A program made the position numbers and the translations under genes. A stretch of 64,000 nt of DNA. Origin: Nonomuraea turcica. GTDB taxonomy: Bacteria; Actinomycetota; Actinomycetes; Streptosporangiales; Streptosporangiaceae. Each line of letters opens with the position of its first letter. Position 1 is the stretch's first letter. Below, one piece after another: positions 33,593-42,339 of the stretch. The stretch covers positions 184,995-248,994 of the forward strand of contig NZ_JAUZQF010000020.1 of NCBI RefSeq assembly GCF_030718205.1, written 5' to 3'. Under the pieces are notes generated by a model, which searched no databases, was not told the origin of the DNA, and worked only from the letters and a program-made list of their open reading frames with translations.

Positions 33593-34384
33593 ATGACCGC
33601 TCCACTAACGGAGCAGGCCGGCAGCCGCAACGGCGGGCACCAGCCCGCTGTGCGGCTGGAGGCCGTCTCCAAGATGTACGGCCAGGGCAAGACCGGCCTG
33701 CTGGCCCTCGATGACGTCGCCCTCGACGTGGCGCCGGGCGAGTTCGTCTGCCTGCTGGGCGCCTCAGGCTGCGGCAAGAGCACGCTGCTGTCGCTGGTCG
33801 CCGGGCTCGACGCGCCTACCGCCGGCCGCGTCGACGTCGACCGCGACCGGGTCGCGCTGATGTTCCAGGAGCCGGCGCTGTTCCCGTGGCTGACCGTCTC
33901 GGCGAATGTCGAGATGGCCCTGCGCGCCAAGAGCGTGGCCCGCAAGGAGCGCCGGGCCCGCGCGGCCGAGTTCCTGGAGATCGTGCACCTGGGCGGGTTC
34001 GGCGGCAAGCGCCCGCACGAGCTGTCCGGCGGCATGCGCCAGCGCGTCGCCCTGGCCCGCGCGCTCGCCCAGGACGCCGACGTGCTGCTGATGGACGAGC
34101 CCTTCGGCGCGCTGGATGCGATGACGCGCGACCTGCTCCACGACGAGCTGGAGCGCATCTGGCGCGAACGCGCCCTCGCCGTCCTGTTCGTCACCCACAA
34201 CGTCCGCGAGGCCGTCCGGCTCGGCGACCGGGTCGTGCTGCTGTCCAGCCGACCGGGGCGGGTGGTCGAGGACTTCCCGGTGACGCTGTCCCGGCCCCGC
34301 CGCACCGACTCGGCCGAGGTGGCGGAGCAGGCCGCTGAGATCACCGACCGGTTGCGCCAGGAGGTCCTGCGTCATGGCCGTTGA
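33593..34384 (+). CDS. ssuB: Sulfonate ABC ATPase
   Basis: A 263-residue single-domain ATPase with Walker A GASGCGKSTLLSLVAG, Q-loop FQEPALFPWL, signature LSGGMRQRVALARALA, Walker B LLMDEPFGALD and switch FVTHNVREAVRL. Intact, unlike its counterpart at 29362, and possibly shared with that system. ATG follows GGGAGA after 6 bases. It overlaps the permease start by 11 bases. Confidence 0.93.
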   Translation: MTAPLTEQAGSRNGGHQPAVRLEAVSKMYGQGKTGLLALDDVALDVAPGEFVCLLGASGCGKSTLLSLVAGLDAPTAGRVDVDRDRVALMFQEPALFPWLTVSANVEMALRAKSVARKERRARAAEFLEIVHLGGFGGKRPHELSGGMRQRVALARALAQDADVLLMDEPFGALDAMTRDLLHDELERIWRERALAVLFVTHNVREAVRLGDRVVLLSSRPGRVVEDFPVTLSRPRRTDSAEVAEQAAEITDRLRQEVLRHGR

Positions 34385-35234
34385 CACCCACGCCCGGCAG
34401 ATCGCCGGGCTCGACGCCCTCGAACTCGCCGGCCGCCGACGCGCAGGCCTGGCCACGCGCGCCTGGTCGGGGCTGTGGCCGGTGGCCTCGGCGATCGCCA
34501 TCACCATCCTCGCCTGGCAGGCGGTGGTCCTGGCCGGTTGGTGGCCGGAGTACGTCTTCGCCGGCCCGGTGACCACCCTGACCGAGCTGGGCCACCGCCT
34601 CGGGGAGGCCGAGTTCTACCAGGCCGTCGCGGTCACCATGCGCCGTGCTGTGACCGGCTTCGCGGCGGCCATCGCCGTCGGACTTGTCGTCGGCGCCCTC
34701 GTCTCGCGTATCCGGCCGCTGCGCCGGGCCGTCGGGTCGCTGATCACCGGGTTGCAGACCATGCCGTCCATCGCCTGGTTCCCGCTCGCCATCTTGTTGT
34801 TCGGGCTGAGCGAGAGTGCGATCCTGTTCGTCGTCGTGCTCGGCGCCGCTCCTTCCGTCGCCAACGGCCTGATCGCCGGCGTCGACTACACCCCGCCGAT
34901 CCTGCTGCGGGCCGGGCACATGCTGGGCTTCCGCCGCCTCGCCCTGTACCGGCACGTCATCCTGCCCGCCTCGCTGCCGTCGTTCCTAGCGGGGCTCAAG
35001 CAGGGCTGGGCGTTCGCCTGGCGCTCCCTGATGGCCGGCGAACTGCTCGTCATCATCGCCAACCGGCCCTCCCTGGGGGAACAGTTGCACTTCGCCCGCG
35101 AACTGGCCGACTCGGCCGGCCTGCTCGCCACCATGATCGTCATCCTGGCCATCGGCATCCTCATCGACCGCCTCTTCGGCGCAGCCGACGGCGCGTTGCG
35201 GCGCCGCTGGGGCCTGCACCAGGTCACCAACTGA
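34374..35234 (+). CDS. ssuC: Sulfonate ABC permease
   Basis: A 286-residue SsuC-type permease with about 6 hydrophobic segments after an N-terminal cytoplasmic arm. The EAA-type loop LLRAGHMLGFRRLALYRHVILPASLPSFLAGL contacts SsuB. ATG lies inside the end of ssuB, with the ribosome site CAGGAGG in ssuB. The Rrf2 gene starts 5 bases after its stop. Confidence 0.92.
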   Translation: MAVDTHARQIAGLDALELAGRRRAGLATRAWSGLWPVASAIAITILAWQAVVLAGWWPEYVFAGPVTTLTELGHRLGEAEFYQAVAVTMRRAVTGFAAAIAVGLVVGALVSRIRPLRRAVGSLITGLQTMPSIAWFPLAILLFGLSESAILFVVVLGAAPSVANGLIAGVDYTPPILLRAGHMLGFRRLALYRHVILPASLPSFLAGLKQGWAFAWRSLMAGELLVIIANRPSLGEQLHFARELADSAGLLATMIVILAIGILIDRLFGAADGALRRRWGLHQVTN

Positions 35235-35239
35235 GCGGC

Positions 35240-35647
35240 ATGCGGATCTCCGCCCGAACTCAATACGCCCTGCGCGCCGCCGCCGAACTCGCCGCGGCGC
35301 CGCCAGGGCCTGTGCCGGCCGACAAGATCGCAGCAGCTCAGGGGATTCCCCGCAAGTTCCTCGACAACATCCTGCTCCAGCTCCGCCGCGCCGGTCTCCT
35401 GCACAGCCAGCGCGGCCCCGAGGGTGGTTACTGGCTGGCCCGTCCCGCCGCCGAGATCACGCTGGCTGACATCATCACCGTGGTCGAAGGCGTACCCGAG
35501 GGGAGCGACCACGGCGGATACCCGGGCGTGGCCAGGCCGCTGGCGGACGTGTGGAGCGCCTTACGCGACCACGAGCAAGCCCTGCTCACCGAGATCACCC
35601 TCGCCCACGTCGCCGACGGCTCGTTGCCCGAGCCATTGGACCACTGA
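35240..35647 (+). CDS. Rrf2-family regulator, cysteine-free (CymR-like)
   Basis: A 135-residue winged-helix regulator with Rrf2 start MRISARTQYALRAAAELA, recognition helix region IPRKFLDNILLQLRRAGLLHSQRGPEGGYWLARP and dimer helix LADVWSALRDHEQALL. It has no cysteine at all, so it cannot carry the [2Fe-2S] cluster of IscR/NsrR. It resembles the CymR type, which senses cysteine status through a partner. It is the last gene of the Ssu operon, 5 bases after ssuC, a typical place for a local sulfur regulator. Candidate targets are the GTRGGWAAW elements. Confidence 0.85.
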   Translation: MRISARTQYALRAAAELAAAPPGPVPADKIAAAQGIPRKFLDNILLQLRRAGLLHSQRGPEGGYWLARPAAEITLADIITVVEGVPEGSDHGGYPGVARPLADVWSALRDHEQALLTEITLAHVADGSLPEPLDH

Positions 35648-36100
35648 GGGACTTGAACCACATGCAGATGCCTTCACGGCGCTCCTTCGCGGTCACTCCG
35701 GAGGTGGCTCATGCGTCGATCTCGACGCCGCCGAACGGACCTCCGCCCATCAGGACGCGCTCCTCCGGGGAATAGGCGCGAGGCTCACTCGCACGTCGAT
35801 GCCCGTTGAACGGACATCAGCGTTGTCCGGGCGGGTGTGACGTCGGATACTCGCGGCGCTGTCCGTCGGTGCGGCGGGCAGTCGACGTCGTGGAGGAGAG
35901 ACCTATGTCAGCCATCGATCCGGACCCTGCCGGCGCGCCCGGCGCCGGAAGGTCCGTGCCGTGGCCGTCGTTCGCCGAGGTCGCCCCGGACCGCGCCTAC
36001 GGCTGAACATCCGCGTCGATAGATGTGCCCTGGCACGACGCAGCCGTCGTCGGGGAAATGCACCCACGCGGTGGCGTGCGGCTAGGGCGCCAAAGGTGCC
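35648..36100. other. Intergenic with one small ORF
   Basis: This 453-bp stretch is between the Rrf2 gene and the convergent GntR gene. The only supported item is a 33-codon ORF at 35905-36006. Other short frames lack a ribosome site or family resemblance. Confidence 0.5.
35905..36006 (+). CDS. Small ORF, possible N-terminal relic
   Basis: 33 codons from ATG with a near-perfect GGAGGAGAG 5 bases upstream. The peptide MSAIDPDPAGAPGAGRSVPW continues for 13 more residues, Pro/Gly-rich and without a recognised domain. The ribosome site suggests it was or is translated. It could be the 5' end of a deleted gene. Confidence 0.35.
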   Translation: MSAIDPDPAGAPGAGRSVPWPSFAEVAPDRAYG

Positions 36101-36781
36101 CTAGCCGGGCGCCACGGGTGTCGGCGGCCGGCCGGCCTGCTGGTGGTCATCGTCGGCTTCGAAAAGGTGTGCGCAGGCGGTTGCGGCGGCATCGCCGTCG
36201 CCGGCGACCACGGCGTGGGCGAGCGAATGCAGCCGGCTGGTCGAGACGACGGTTCCGTCTTCACGCGGCATGGCGCTCGACAGGAGATCGTCGAGGTCGG
36301 CCAGCAGGCCAGGACCGGCGAGCCGGCGTACGTGCTGCCAGACGTCGGCGAACTCGACGGGCCGGCCGTCCGGACCCAGCAGGGCCAGGCGCAGGCTTCG
36401 GTCGGGGTGGGCGGCCGCGCCGCGGGCGAGCCCCGCCATCACGGCCGCGCGCGCCTGGGCGATCTCGACCGCGTCGCGGCCCTCCAGCACTGGCGGCAGC
36501 TCCGGATCCGCATCCTGTGAAGTGGGTGGGAGCACCACGGCGCCGTTGCCGTGCTGCACCTCCACCCGGCCCTGGACCTCGAGCGCCACCAGGGCACGGC
36601 TCAGGGTCGCACGGCTGACGCCGAGCTCGGCGGCCAGCAGGCGTTCTGGAGGCAGCCGGTCCCCTGGGGAGAGCCCCTGGGCTTCGATGAAGCTCGCGAT
36701 GTGGTCGGCGAGTTGCTCGTACAACCGCGGACGCTGAAGGCGACCAGGTGTGGCGGTGGTCTGCTGACGCTTCTTGGTCAC
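36101..36781 (-). CDS. GntR-family regulator (MatR/FadR-like)
   Basis: A 226-residue protein with an N-terminal GntR winged helix (LYEQLADHIASFIEAQGLSPGDRLPPERLLAAELGVSRATLSRALVALE) and an alpha-helical C-terminal effector domain of the FCD type. GTG 36781 starts the basic N terminus. It is divergent from the MatC-like carrier, so it most likely represses that operon and responds to its substrate or a CoA derivative. A TTGACA box is at 36794-36799 in the shared spacer. Confidence 0.87.
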   Translation of the reverse strand: MTKKRQQTTATPGRLQRPRLYEQLADHIASFIEAQGLSPGDRLPPERLLAAELGVSRATLSRALVALEVQGRVEVQHGNGAVVLPPTSQDADPELPPVLEGRDAVEIAQARAAVMAGLARGAAAHPDRSLRLALLGPDGRPVEFADVWQHVRRLAGPGLLADLDDLLSSAMPREDGTVVSTSRLHSLAHAVVAGDGDAAATACAHLFEADDDHQQAGRPPTPVAPG

Positions 36782-36879
36782 GGAAACAGTGTATTGACAA
36801 TGAGGCCTGGTGGAGCAGAGGCTAGGCCAATCCGGAAATGGGATCGTAACCGGGCAGTCACCCAACAGAGGAGGTCCCG

Positions 36880-38214
36880 GTGTCATCCGAAGTCGTCGCA
36901 CTGGTCGTGCTGGTGCTGGTGTTCGTGGTAGCCGGTGTCAGATCCATCAACATGGGTGCGCTGGCCCTGGTGGCCGCGTTCGTCGTGGGCACCACCGTGT
37001 TCGGCGTGGAAGTGGCCGACGTGCTCGGCGGCTTCCCGGCGAACCTGTTCGTCATCCTGGTCGGGGTCACGTACCTGTTCGCGCTCGCCAAGAACAACGG
37101 CACCGTCGACTGGATCGTGCACAAGTCGATCGTCGCGGTCCGCGGCCGCGTCGCCCTGGTGCCGTGGGTGATGTTCTTGGTGTGCGCAGCGATCACCGCG
37201 ATCGGCGCAGCCAGCCCGGCGGCCGTGGCCCTCGTGGCACCGGTGGCGATGGGTTTCGCGACCCGGTACCGGATCAATCCCGTGCTGATGGGCGTGCTGG
37301 TGGTCCAGGGCGCTACAGGCGGAAGCTTCTCACCGATCGGCATCTTCGGCGCGATCACCACAGGCGTGGTCAGCAAGAGCGGGCTTGCGAGCAGCCCGGC
37401 CATCCTGTTCCTCAGCGCGATGGGCGCGTGCGCGCTGATCAGCCTGATCGCCTTCGCTTTCCTCGGCGGCCGGGAGCTGCTCCGGCGCGGGCGCGAAGCG
37501 GCCGAGACCGAGGCCATGGTGCTCGCGGAGGCCGGCGCGGGGTCGGCCGGCGCGGGGCGTGAGCCGCGCCGCGGCTCTGGTCACGGGGGAACGGGCGATG
37601 ACGACCTTTCCAGGCTCGACGCGCCCCGTGCGCTCACGCTGGCCGGCCTGCTCGCCCTCGGGGTGGGAGCCCTGGCTTTCGGGCTGGACGTCGGCTTCCT
37701 CGCGCTGGCCGTGGCGGTCACGCTCACCCTGATCTTCCCCTCCGCCGCTCGGGGCGCGGTCGACAAGATCAGTTGGGGCACCGTGCTTCTCATCGGCGGC
37801 ATCGTCACCTACGTCTCGCTGCTGGAGGATCAGGGCACGGTGAAATGGCTGGGCGACGGCGTCGCGCACGTCGGCACGCCGCTGCTGGCCGCGTTCCTGA
37901 TCTGCCTGATCGGCGCGGTGGTGTCCGCGTTCGCCTCCACGACGGGGATCCTCGGCGCGCTTATCCCTCTCGCCGTGCCGTTCCTTCAGACGGGGCAGGT
38001 CAGCGCGATCGGACTGATCGCGGCCCTGGCGATCTCGTCCTCGGTGGTCGACTGCAGCCCGTTCTCCACCAACGGCGCGCTCGTCGTCGCCAACTCCGAC
38101 ATAACGGTCCGCGACGAGGTGTTCAAACGCCTGATGGCCTGGGGCATGACCATCGTCGTGGTTGCGCCCGTGCTGTCCTGGGCCGCTCTGGTCCTGCCCG
38201 GGTGGCTGGCATGA
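36880..38214 (+). CDS. MatC-like dicarboxylate (malonate) carrier
   Basis: A 444-residue inner-membrane protein with about 12 hydrophobic segments. The N-terminal half matches the MatC_N type (VRSINMGALALVAAFVVGT, FPANLFVILVGVTYLFALAKNNGTVDWI, IGAASPAAVALVAPVAMGFA). A Gly/Arg-rich cytoplasmic loop around residues 210-240 splits it in two. Rhizobial MatC imports malonate. ATG 36880 has GAGGAGG about 7 bases upstream. It overlaps the CoA-transferase start (ATGA). Confidence 0.87.
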   Translation: MSSEVVALVVLVLVFVVAGVRSINMGALALVAAFVVGTTVFGVEVADVLGGFPANLFVILVGVTYLFALAKNNGTVDWIVHKSIVAVRGRVALVPWVMFLVCAAITAIGAASPAAVALVAPVAMGFATRYRINPVLMGVLVVQGATGGSFSPIGIFGAITTGVVSKSGLASSPAILFLSAMGACALISLIAFAFLGGRELLRRGREAAETEAMVLAEAGAGSAGAGREPRRGSGHGGTGDDDLSRLDAPRALTLAGLLALGVGALAFGLDVGFLALAVAVTLTLIFPSAARGAVDKISWGTVLLIGGIVTYVSLLEDQGTVKWLGDGVAHVGTPLLAAFLICLIGAVVSAFASTTGILGALIPLAVPFLQTGQVSAIGLIAALAISSSVVDCSPFSTNGALVVANSDITVRDEVFKRLMAWGMTIVVVAPVLSWAALVLPGWLA

Positions 38215-39383
38215 GCGCAGGGCCGCTGGCGGGATACGTCGTCGTCGATCTCACCAGGGCGCTCGCCGGGCCGCATGCGGGGATGATGCTGGGCGATCTC
38301 GGGGCTCGGGTGATCAAGGTGGAGTCGCCCGGCACCGGCGACGACACGCGCGGCTGGGGACCGCCGTTCGTGGCGGGCGAATCGACGTACTTCCTGTCCT
38401 GCAATCGCAACAAGCAGTCGATCGCGCTGGACCTGAAGGGCGAGGACGGCCGGGCGACTCTGGAGGCGCTGGTCCGCAAGGCGGACGTGCTGCTGGAGAA
38501 CTTCCGCACCGGCGTCCTCGACCGGCTCGGGTTGACCACCGCCCGGCTGCTCGAGCTGAACCCGCGGCTGGTGATGCTCTCGATCACTGGGTTCGGGCAC
38601 GACGGGCCGGAGGCGGACAGGGCCGGTTACGACCAGATCGCGCAGGGCGAAGCGGGCCTGATGTCGCTGACCGGGTCCGGGCCTGATGATCCGCAGCGGG
38701 TGGGGGTGCCGATCGGCGACCTGCTGGCCGGTATGTATGGCGCGTTCGGCGTCGTGTCCGCGCTGCTGGAGCGGGAACGGACAGGACGGGGCAAAGTCGT
38801 GCGAACGTCCTTGCTCGCGAGCGTCGTCGGCGTGCACGCCTTCCAGGGCACCCGGTGGACCGTCGCCGGCGAGGTCGGTCGCGCGCAGGGCAACCATCAT
38901 CCGTCGATCGCGCCGTACGGGCTGTTCCGCTGCCGGGACGGCGCGGTGCAGATCGCAGTGGGGAGCGAGAGCCTGTGGCAGCGGTTCTGCGCCGGATTCG
39001 GGCTCGATCCGCAGGAGCCGGGGATGGCGGTGAACGCCGAGCGGGTGGCGGCCGGGCCGGCGCTGGTGGCGCGGATCGAGGAGGTTTTCGCCGGTTTCGA
39101 TGGCGATGAGCTGCTGGCGCGGCTTGCCGAGATCGGCGTGCCCGCGGGCCGCGTACGCGGCCTGGACGAGGTGTACGCGTGGGAGCAGACCCGCGCGCAG
39201 GGGCTGCTCATCGAGGTCGAGCACCCTCGCCTCGGGACGGTTGCGCTGCCGGGGCCGCCGTTGCGGTTCTTCGAGGCAGCCGGGCCGGACGGAGAGCGGG
39301 AGACCACCCGCGCCGACCATGCCGCCCCGCCCTTGCTCAACGCCGACGAGCAGGCGATCCGATCCTGGCTGGAGGGCACGTGA
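38211..39383 (+). CDS. Class III CoA-transferase (CaiB/BaiF family)
   Basis: A 390-residue family III CoA-transferase. Visible are the N-terminal VVDLTRALAGPHAGMMLGDLGARVIKVESPGTGDDTR, the CoA-site LLENFRTGVLDRLGL and the aspartate region DQIAQGEAGLMSLTG whose Asp-equivalent forms the acyl anhydride. It moves CoA from a donor acyl-CoA to a carboxylic acid, here presumably the dicarboxylate imported by the MatC-like carrier. It overlaps both neighbours by 4 bases. The donor could be acetyl-CoA or succinyl-CoA. Confidence 0.9.
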   Translation: MSAGPLAGYVVVDLTRALAGPHAGMMLGDLGARVIKVESPGTGDDTRGWGPPFVAGESTYFLSCNRNKQSIALDLKGEDGRATLEALVRKADVLLENFRTGVLDRLGLTTARLLELNPRLVMLSITGFGHDGPEADRAGYDQIAQGEAGLMSLTGSGPDDPQRVGVPIGDLLAGMYGAFGVVSALLERERTGRGKVVRTSLLASVVGVHAFQGTRWTVAGEVGRAQGNHHPSIAPYGLFRCRDGAVQIAVGSESLWQRFCAGFGLDPQEPGMAVNAERVAAGPALVARIEEVFAGFDGDELLARLAEIGVPAGRVRGLDEVYAWEQTRAQGLLIEVEHPRLGTVALPGPPLRFFEAAGPDGERETTRADHAAPPLLNADEQAIRSWLEGT

Positions 39384-40861
39384 CCCGGCTGACCGCGCGC
39401 GAGCTGATCGAGCTTGCGGTCGACGGCTTCGAATGCTGGGACCAGCCGCTCGGCCCGGCGACCGATCCCGACGTCGCAGCAGCGCGCGAGCAGACCGGCC
39501 TGGACGAGGCCGTGATCACCGGAGCGGGCCGGCTTCGCGGCCGCCGCGTCGCGGTGATCGCCTGCGAGTTCGGCTTCCTCGCCGGATCCATCGGGGTCGC
39601 CACAGCGGAACGCCTGGTGGCCGCGGTCGAGCGGGCCACCAGGGAGCGGCTTCCGCTGCTGGCGGCGCCGATCTCCGGCGGCACCAGGATGCAGGAGGGT
39701 ACGGTTGCGTTCCTGCAGATGGTGAAGATCTCCGCGGCGATCGTGCACCACAAGGCCGCGGGCCTGCCGTACTTGGTCTATCTGCGGAACCCGACCTTCG
39801 GCGGCGTGTTCGCCTCATGGGGCTCGCTCGGTCACATCACGGTCGCCGAGCCGGGCGCGCGGATCGGCTTCCTCGGCCCGCGCGTCTACCAGGCCCTGTA
39901 CGGTGAGCCGTTCCCGGAAGGCGTCCAGGTCGCGGAGAACCTGTACCGGCACGGCCTCATCGACGCCGTGCTGCCGCCCGAGGCACTGGCCGACGTCACG
40001 GACCGCGCGCTGCGCATCCTGCTCCCGCGTGCGGACAGCCCGCCCGAGGCCGCGGACCCGCTGGAGGAGCCCTTGCCCGACGTGCCCGCCTGGGAATCGA
40101 TCACCATCTCCCGGCGGCCCGACCGGCCCGGCGTCCGGCAACTGCTCCGGTACGCCGCAACGGACGTGCTGCCGCTATACGGAACCGGCGCGGGGGAGAA
40201 GGACTCCGGCCTGCTGCTGGCGCTGGCCCGCTTCGGCAACGCGCCGTGCGTGCTGCTCGGCCAGGACCGGCGAGGCCAGACGGACACGAGCCCGATGGGA
40301 CCGGCCGCGCTCCGCGAGGCGCGCCGCGGCATGCGACTGGCACACGAGCTCAACCTGCCGCTTGTCACCGTCATCGACACTCCGGGCGCGGCCCTGTCCA
40401 GCGAGGCGGAGGAGGGCGGGATGGCCGGGGAGATCGCCCGCTGCCTGGCCGAACTGGTCACCCTCGAAGCGCCGACGCTCTCCTTGCTGCTCGGGCAGGG
40501 CAGCGGCGGAGGCGCCCTCGCGCTCATCCCGTGTGACCGGGTGCTCGTCGCGCAGCACGGCTGGCTCTCCCCGCTGCCTCCGGAGGGCGCGAGCGCCATC
40601 GTCCACCGCGACACGCGGCACGCTCCTCAGACGGCGGCGGAGCAGGGCGTCCGGTCCGCCGACCTGCTCGCCAACGGCATCGCCGACCGGATCATCCCCG
40701 AGCATGCCGACGCCGCCGACGAGTCGCAGGAGTTCTGCCGGCGGGCGGGGCGCGAACTCGAACGCCAACTCCTCCAGGTGCTGCGGGCCGACCCCGCCGA
40801 GCGCCTCGCCGCCCGCCTCAAGCGCTATCGCACCCTCGGCACCGCCGGTCGCCCGGCCTGA
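39380..40861 (+). CDS. Fused carboxyltransferase beta-alpha (AccD/AccA or MdcD/MdcE-like), candidate malonyl-CoA decarboxylase
   Basis: A 493-residue crotonase-fold protein. The first half (to ~230) is AccD/MdcD-like (VIACEFGFLAGSIGVATAERLV, LLAAPISGGTRMQEGTVAFLQMVKISAA, NPTFGGVFASWGSLGHITVAEPGARIGFLG). The second half is AccA-like (RGMRLAHELNLPLVTVIDTPGAA, LLGQGSGGGALALIPCDRVL). The AccD zinc ribbon (CxxC) is absent. No biotin carboxylase or biotin carrier gene is nearby. With a CoA-transferase and MatC upstream, decarboxylation of malonyl-CoA to acetyl-CoA is a better guess than fatty-acid synthesis. Confidence 0.85.
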   Translation: MTRLTARELIELAVDGFECWDQPLGPATDPDVAAAREQTGLDEAVITGAGRLRGRRVAVIACEFGFLAGSIGVATAERLVAAVERATRERLPLLAAPISGGTRMQEGTVAFLQMVKISAAIVHHKAAGLPYLVYLRNPTFGGVFASWGSLGHITVAEPGARIGFLGPRVYQALYGEPFPEGVQVAENLYRHGLIDAVLPPEALADVTDRALRILLPRADSPPEAADPLEEPLPDVPAWESITISRRPDRPGVRQLLRYAATDVLPLYGTGAGEKDSGLLLALARFGNAPCVLLGQDRRGQTDTSPMGPAALREARRGMRLAHELNLPLVTVIDTPGAALSSEAEEGGMAGEIARCLAELVTLEAPTLSLLLGQGSGGGALALIPCDRVLVAQHGWLSPLPPEGASAIVHRDTRHAPQTAAEQGVRSADLLANGIADRIIPEHADAADESQEFCRRAGRELERQLLQVLRADPAERLAARLKRYRTLGTAGRPA

Positions 40862-40878
40862 CCGGCTGCCCAGCCGGT
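40861..40878 (+). terminator. Hairpin after the carboxyltransferase gene
   Basis: ACCGGCTG-CC-CAGCCGGT forms a perfect 8-bp stem that begins at the last base of the stop codon. No T-tract follows, as is common in high-GC actinobacteria. Termination is inferred. Confidence 0.4.
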
Positions 40879-40903
40879 GCCGCCATCCAGCCGGTGCCGC
40901 CAT
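40870..40903. repeat. Two tandem copies of a 17-bp repeat
   Basis: CCAGCCGGTGCCGCCAT occurs twice in a row (40870-40886 and 40887-40903). The first copy overlaps the terminator-like hairpin. Probably slippage. Confidence 0.7.
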
Positions 40904-41096
40904 TGGATCCGCGTGCTTTGCCCCTGAGGCCACGACGACGCCACTGCAGCGCCCGGCGAGTTGCCAGGCGAGTGATCAATGACGGCCCAGGAGGTTGTCG
41001 GCGACGTTTCCAGGATCGCCAGTCTTCGCCGGGGGTCATCGTGGTGCCCTCACTGTCCAGAACGCCGGAGTTGAGGAATATTGCAGTTGACTGTTA

Positions 41097-41666
41097 GGGC
41101 AGTACCGTCCGGGCGATCATCTCGGGGAGGTCGAACTGGCCACCGGGCTCGGCATCAGCAGAGGAACCGTCCGAGAGGCGCTGCGCCACCTGGAACAGGA
41201 GGGACTCGTCAGCGCCGGGCAGCGCGGGATGCTCCGTGTGAACGAGCTCAGCCCCCGGGAGATCCGGGGCCTGTACGAGGTACGGGCCGCCCTGGAAGGC
41301 CTGGCCGTGGCCACGATCATCGAGTCTCCGAACCGGCTGCAGGCGATCGCAACCCTGCGGGAAGCTCTGGCGGTCATGTCGGACAGCCAAGCCGACTTCG
41401 CCCAGCGGGTGGAGGCCGACCTCGGGTTCCACTTGCTGCTGTGCGAGCTCGCCGACAACCCGATGCTGGTTGAGAGCTGGCAGCACCTGGAAGGGCGCAT
41501 CCGGGTCGCGATCATGAGCCACGACGCCGCCCAGCTGCCCCGCATCATGTCGCACACCCGACACGCACCGATCGTCGACGCGATCGAGGCGGCTGACGTG
41601 ACCGCCGCCGTGCAAGTGGTGCGGGAGCACATGGCAGCCGCCGCAGACCTCTACGGCGCCCAGTGA
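41097..41666 (+). pseudogene. 5'-truncated copy of the GntR gene
   Basis: The frame opens at GQYRPGDHLGEVELATGLGISRGTVREALRHLEQEGL and runs to the normal C terminus HMAAAADLYGAQ, matching the GntR at 41770-42426 almost throughout. About 30 N-terminal codons, including the first HTH helix, are missing. Just upstream lies TTGACTGTTA, half of the operator found at 42553, joined directly to coding sequence; an in-frame TGA is at 41088. An internal ATG (41229) could still give the ligand domain alone. Inverted relative to the intact gene. Confidence 0.82.
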
Positions 41667-42339
41667 CTCCATGACAGCTCCGCCATCCCACGTGGCGAAC
41701 GCGATGACGTCGAGGCGGGAGTGGGCCCGTCTTCCGTGAACAGGCGCTGCGTCTCCGCGGTCGTCGTGCTCACACGCCCGCGTAGAGTTCGGCGGCCGCG
41801 GCCATGTGGTCTTCGACGACCGTGACCGCGGCGGACACGTCGCCGCTCTCGATCGCGTCGACGATCGGTGCGTGCCGGTCGTGGGACATCATCTCGGGCA
41901 GCTGGGCGGCGTCGTGGCTCATGATCGCGACCCGGATGCGCCCTTCCAGGTGCTGCCAGCTCTCAACCAGCATCGGGTTGTCGGCGAGCTCGCACAGCAG
42001 CAGGTGGAATCCGAGGTCGGCGGCCACGCGCTGGGGGAAGTCGGCGTCGTGGTCGGACAGCCGGGTCAGGGCCGAGCGCAGGGTCTTCACGGCGGTGTCG
42101 CGGTGAGGGGAGTTGATGACGGTCGCCACGGCCAGTCCTTCGAGGGCGGCCCGCACCTGGTAGAGCCCTTTGATCTCCTTGGCGGACAGGGTGTTGACGC
42201 GGAGCATGCCGCGGCGTCCGGGAGTGACGAGTCCTTCCTGCTGCAGATGGCGCAGGGCCTCGCGGACGGTTCCTCTGCTGATGCCCAGACGGGCGGCGAG
42301 TTCGACCTCCCCGAGATGGTCACCCGGCCGGTATTGCCC
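41097..42339. repeat. Large inverted repeat, arms about 570 bp
   Basis: Left arm 41097-41666 and right arm 41770-42339 encode the same GntR protein on opposite strands, around a 103-bp centre. In the core (41423-41535 against 41894-42006) only about two mismatches are visible in over 100 bases; outside the core divergence is clearly higher. This suggests duplication followed by local gene conversion. Confidence 0.8.

Noticed and set aside
35710..35801. Short Arg-rich ORF ending in HSHVDAR downstream of the Rrf2 gene as a second sulfur leader peptide
   Set aside because: No cysteine near its end, the RxHVD pattern is incomplete, and no downstream sulfur gene follows on that strand.
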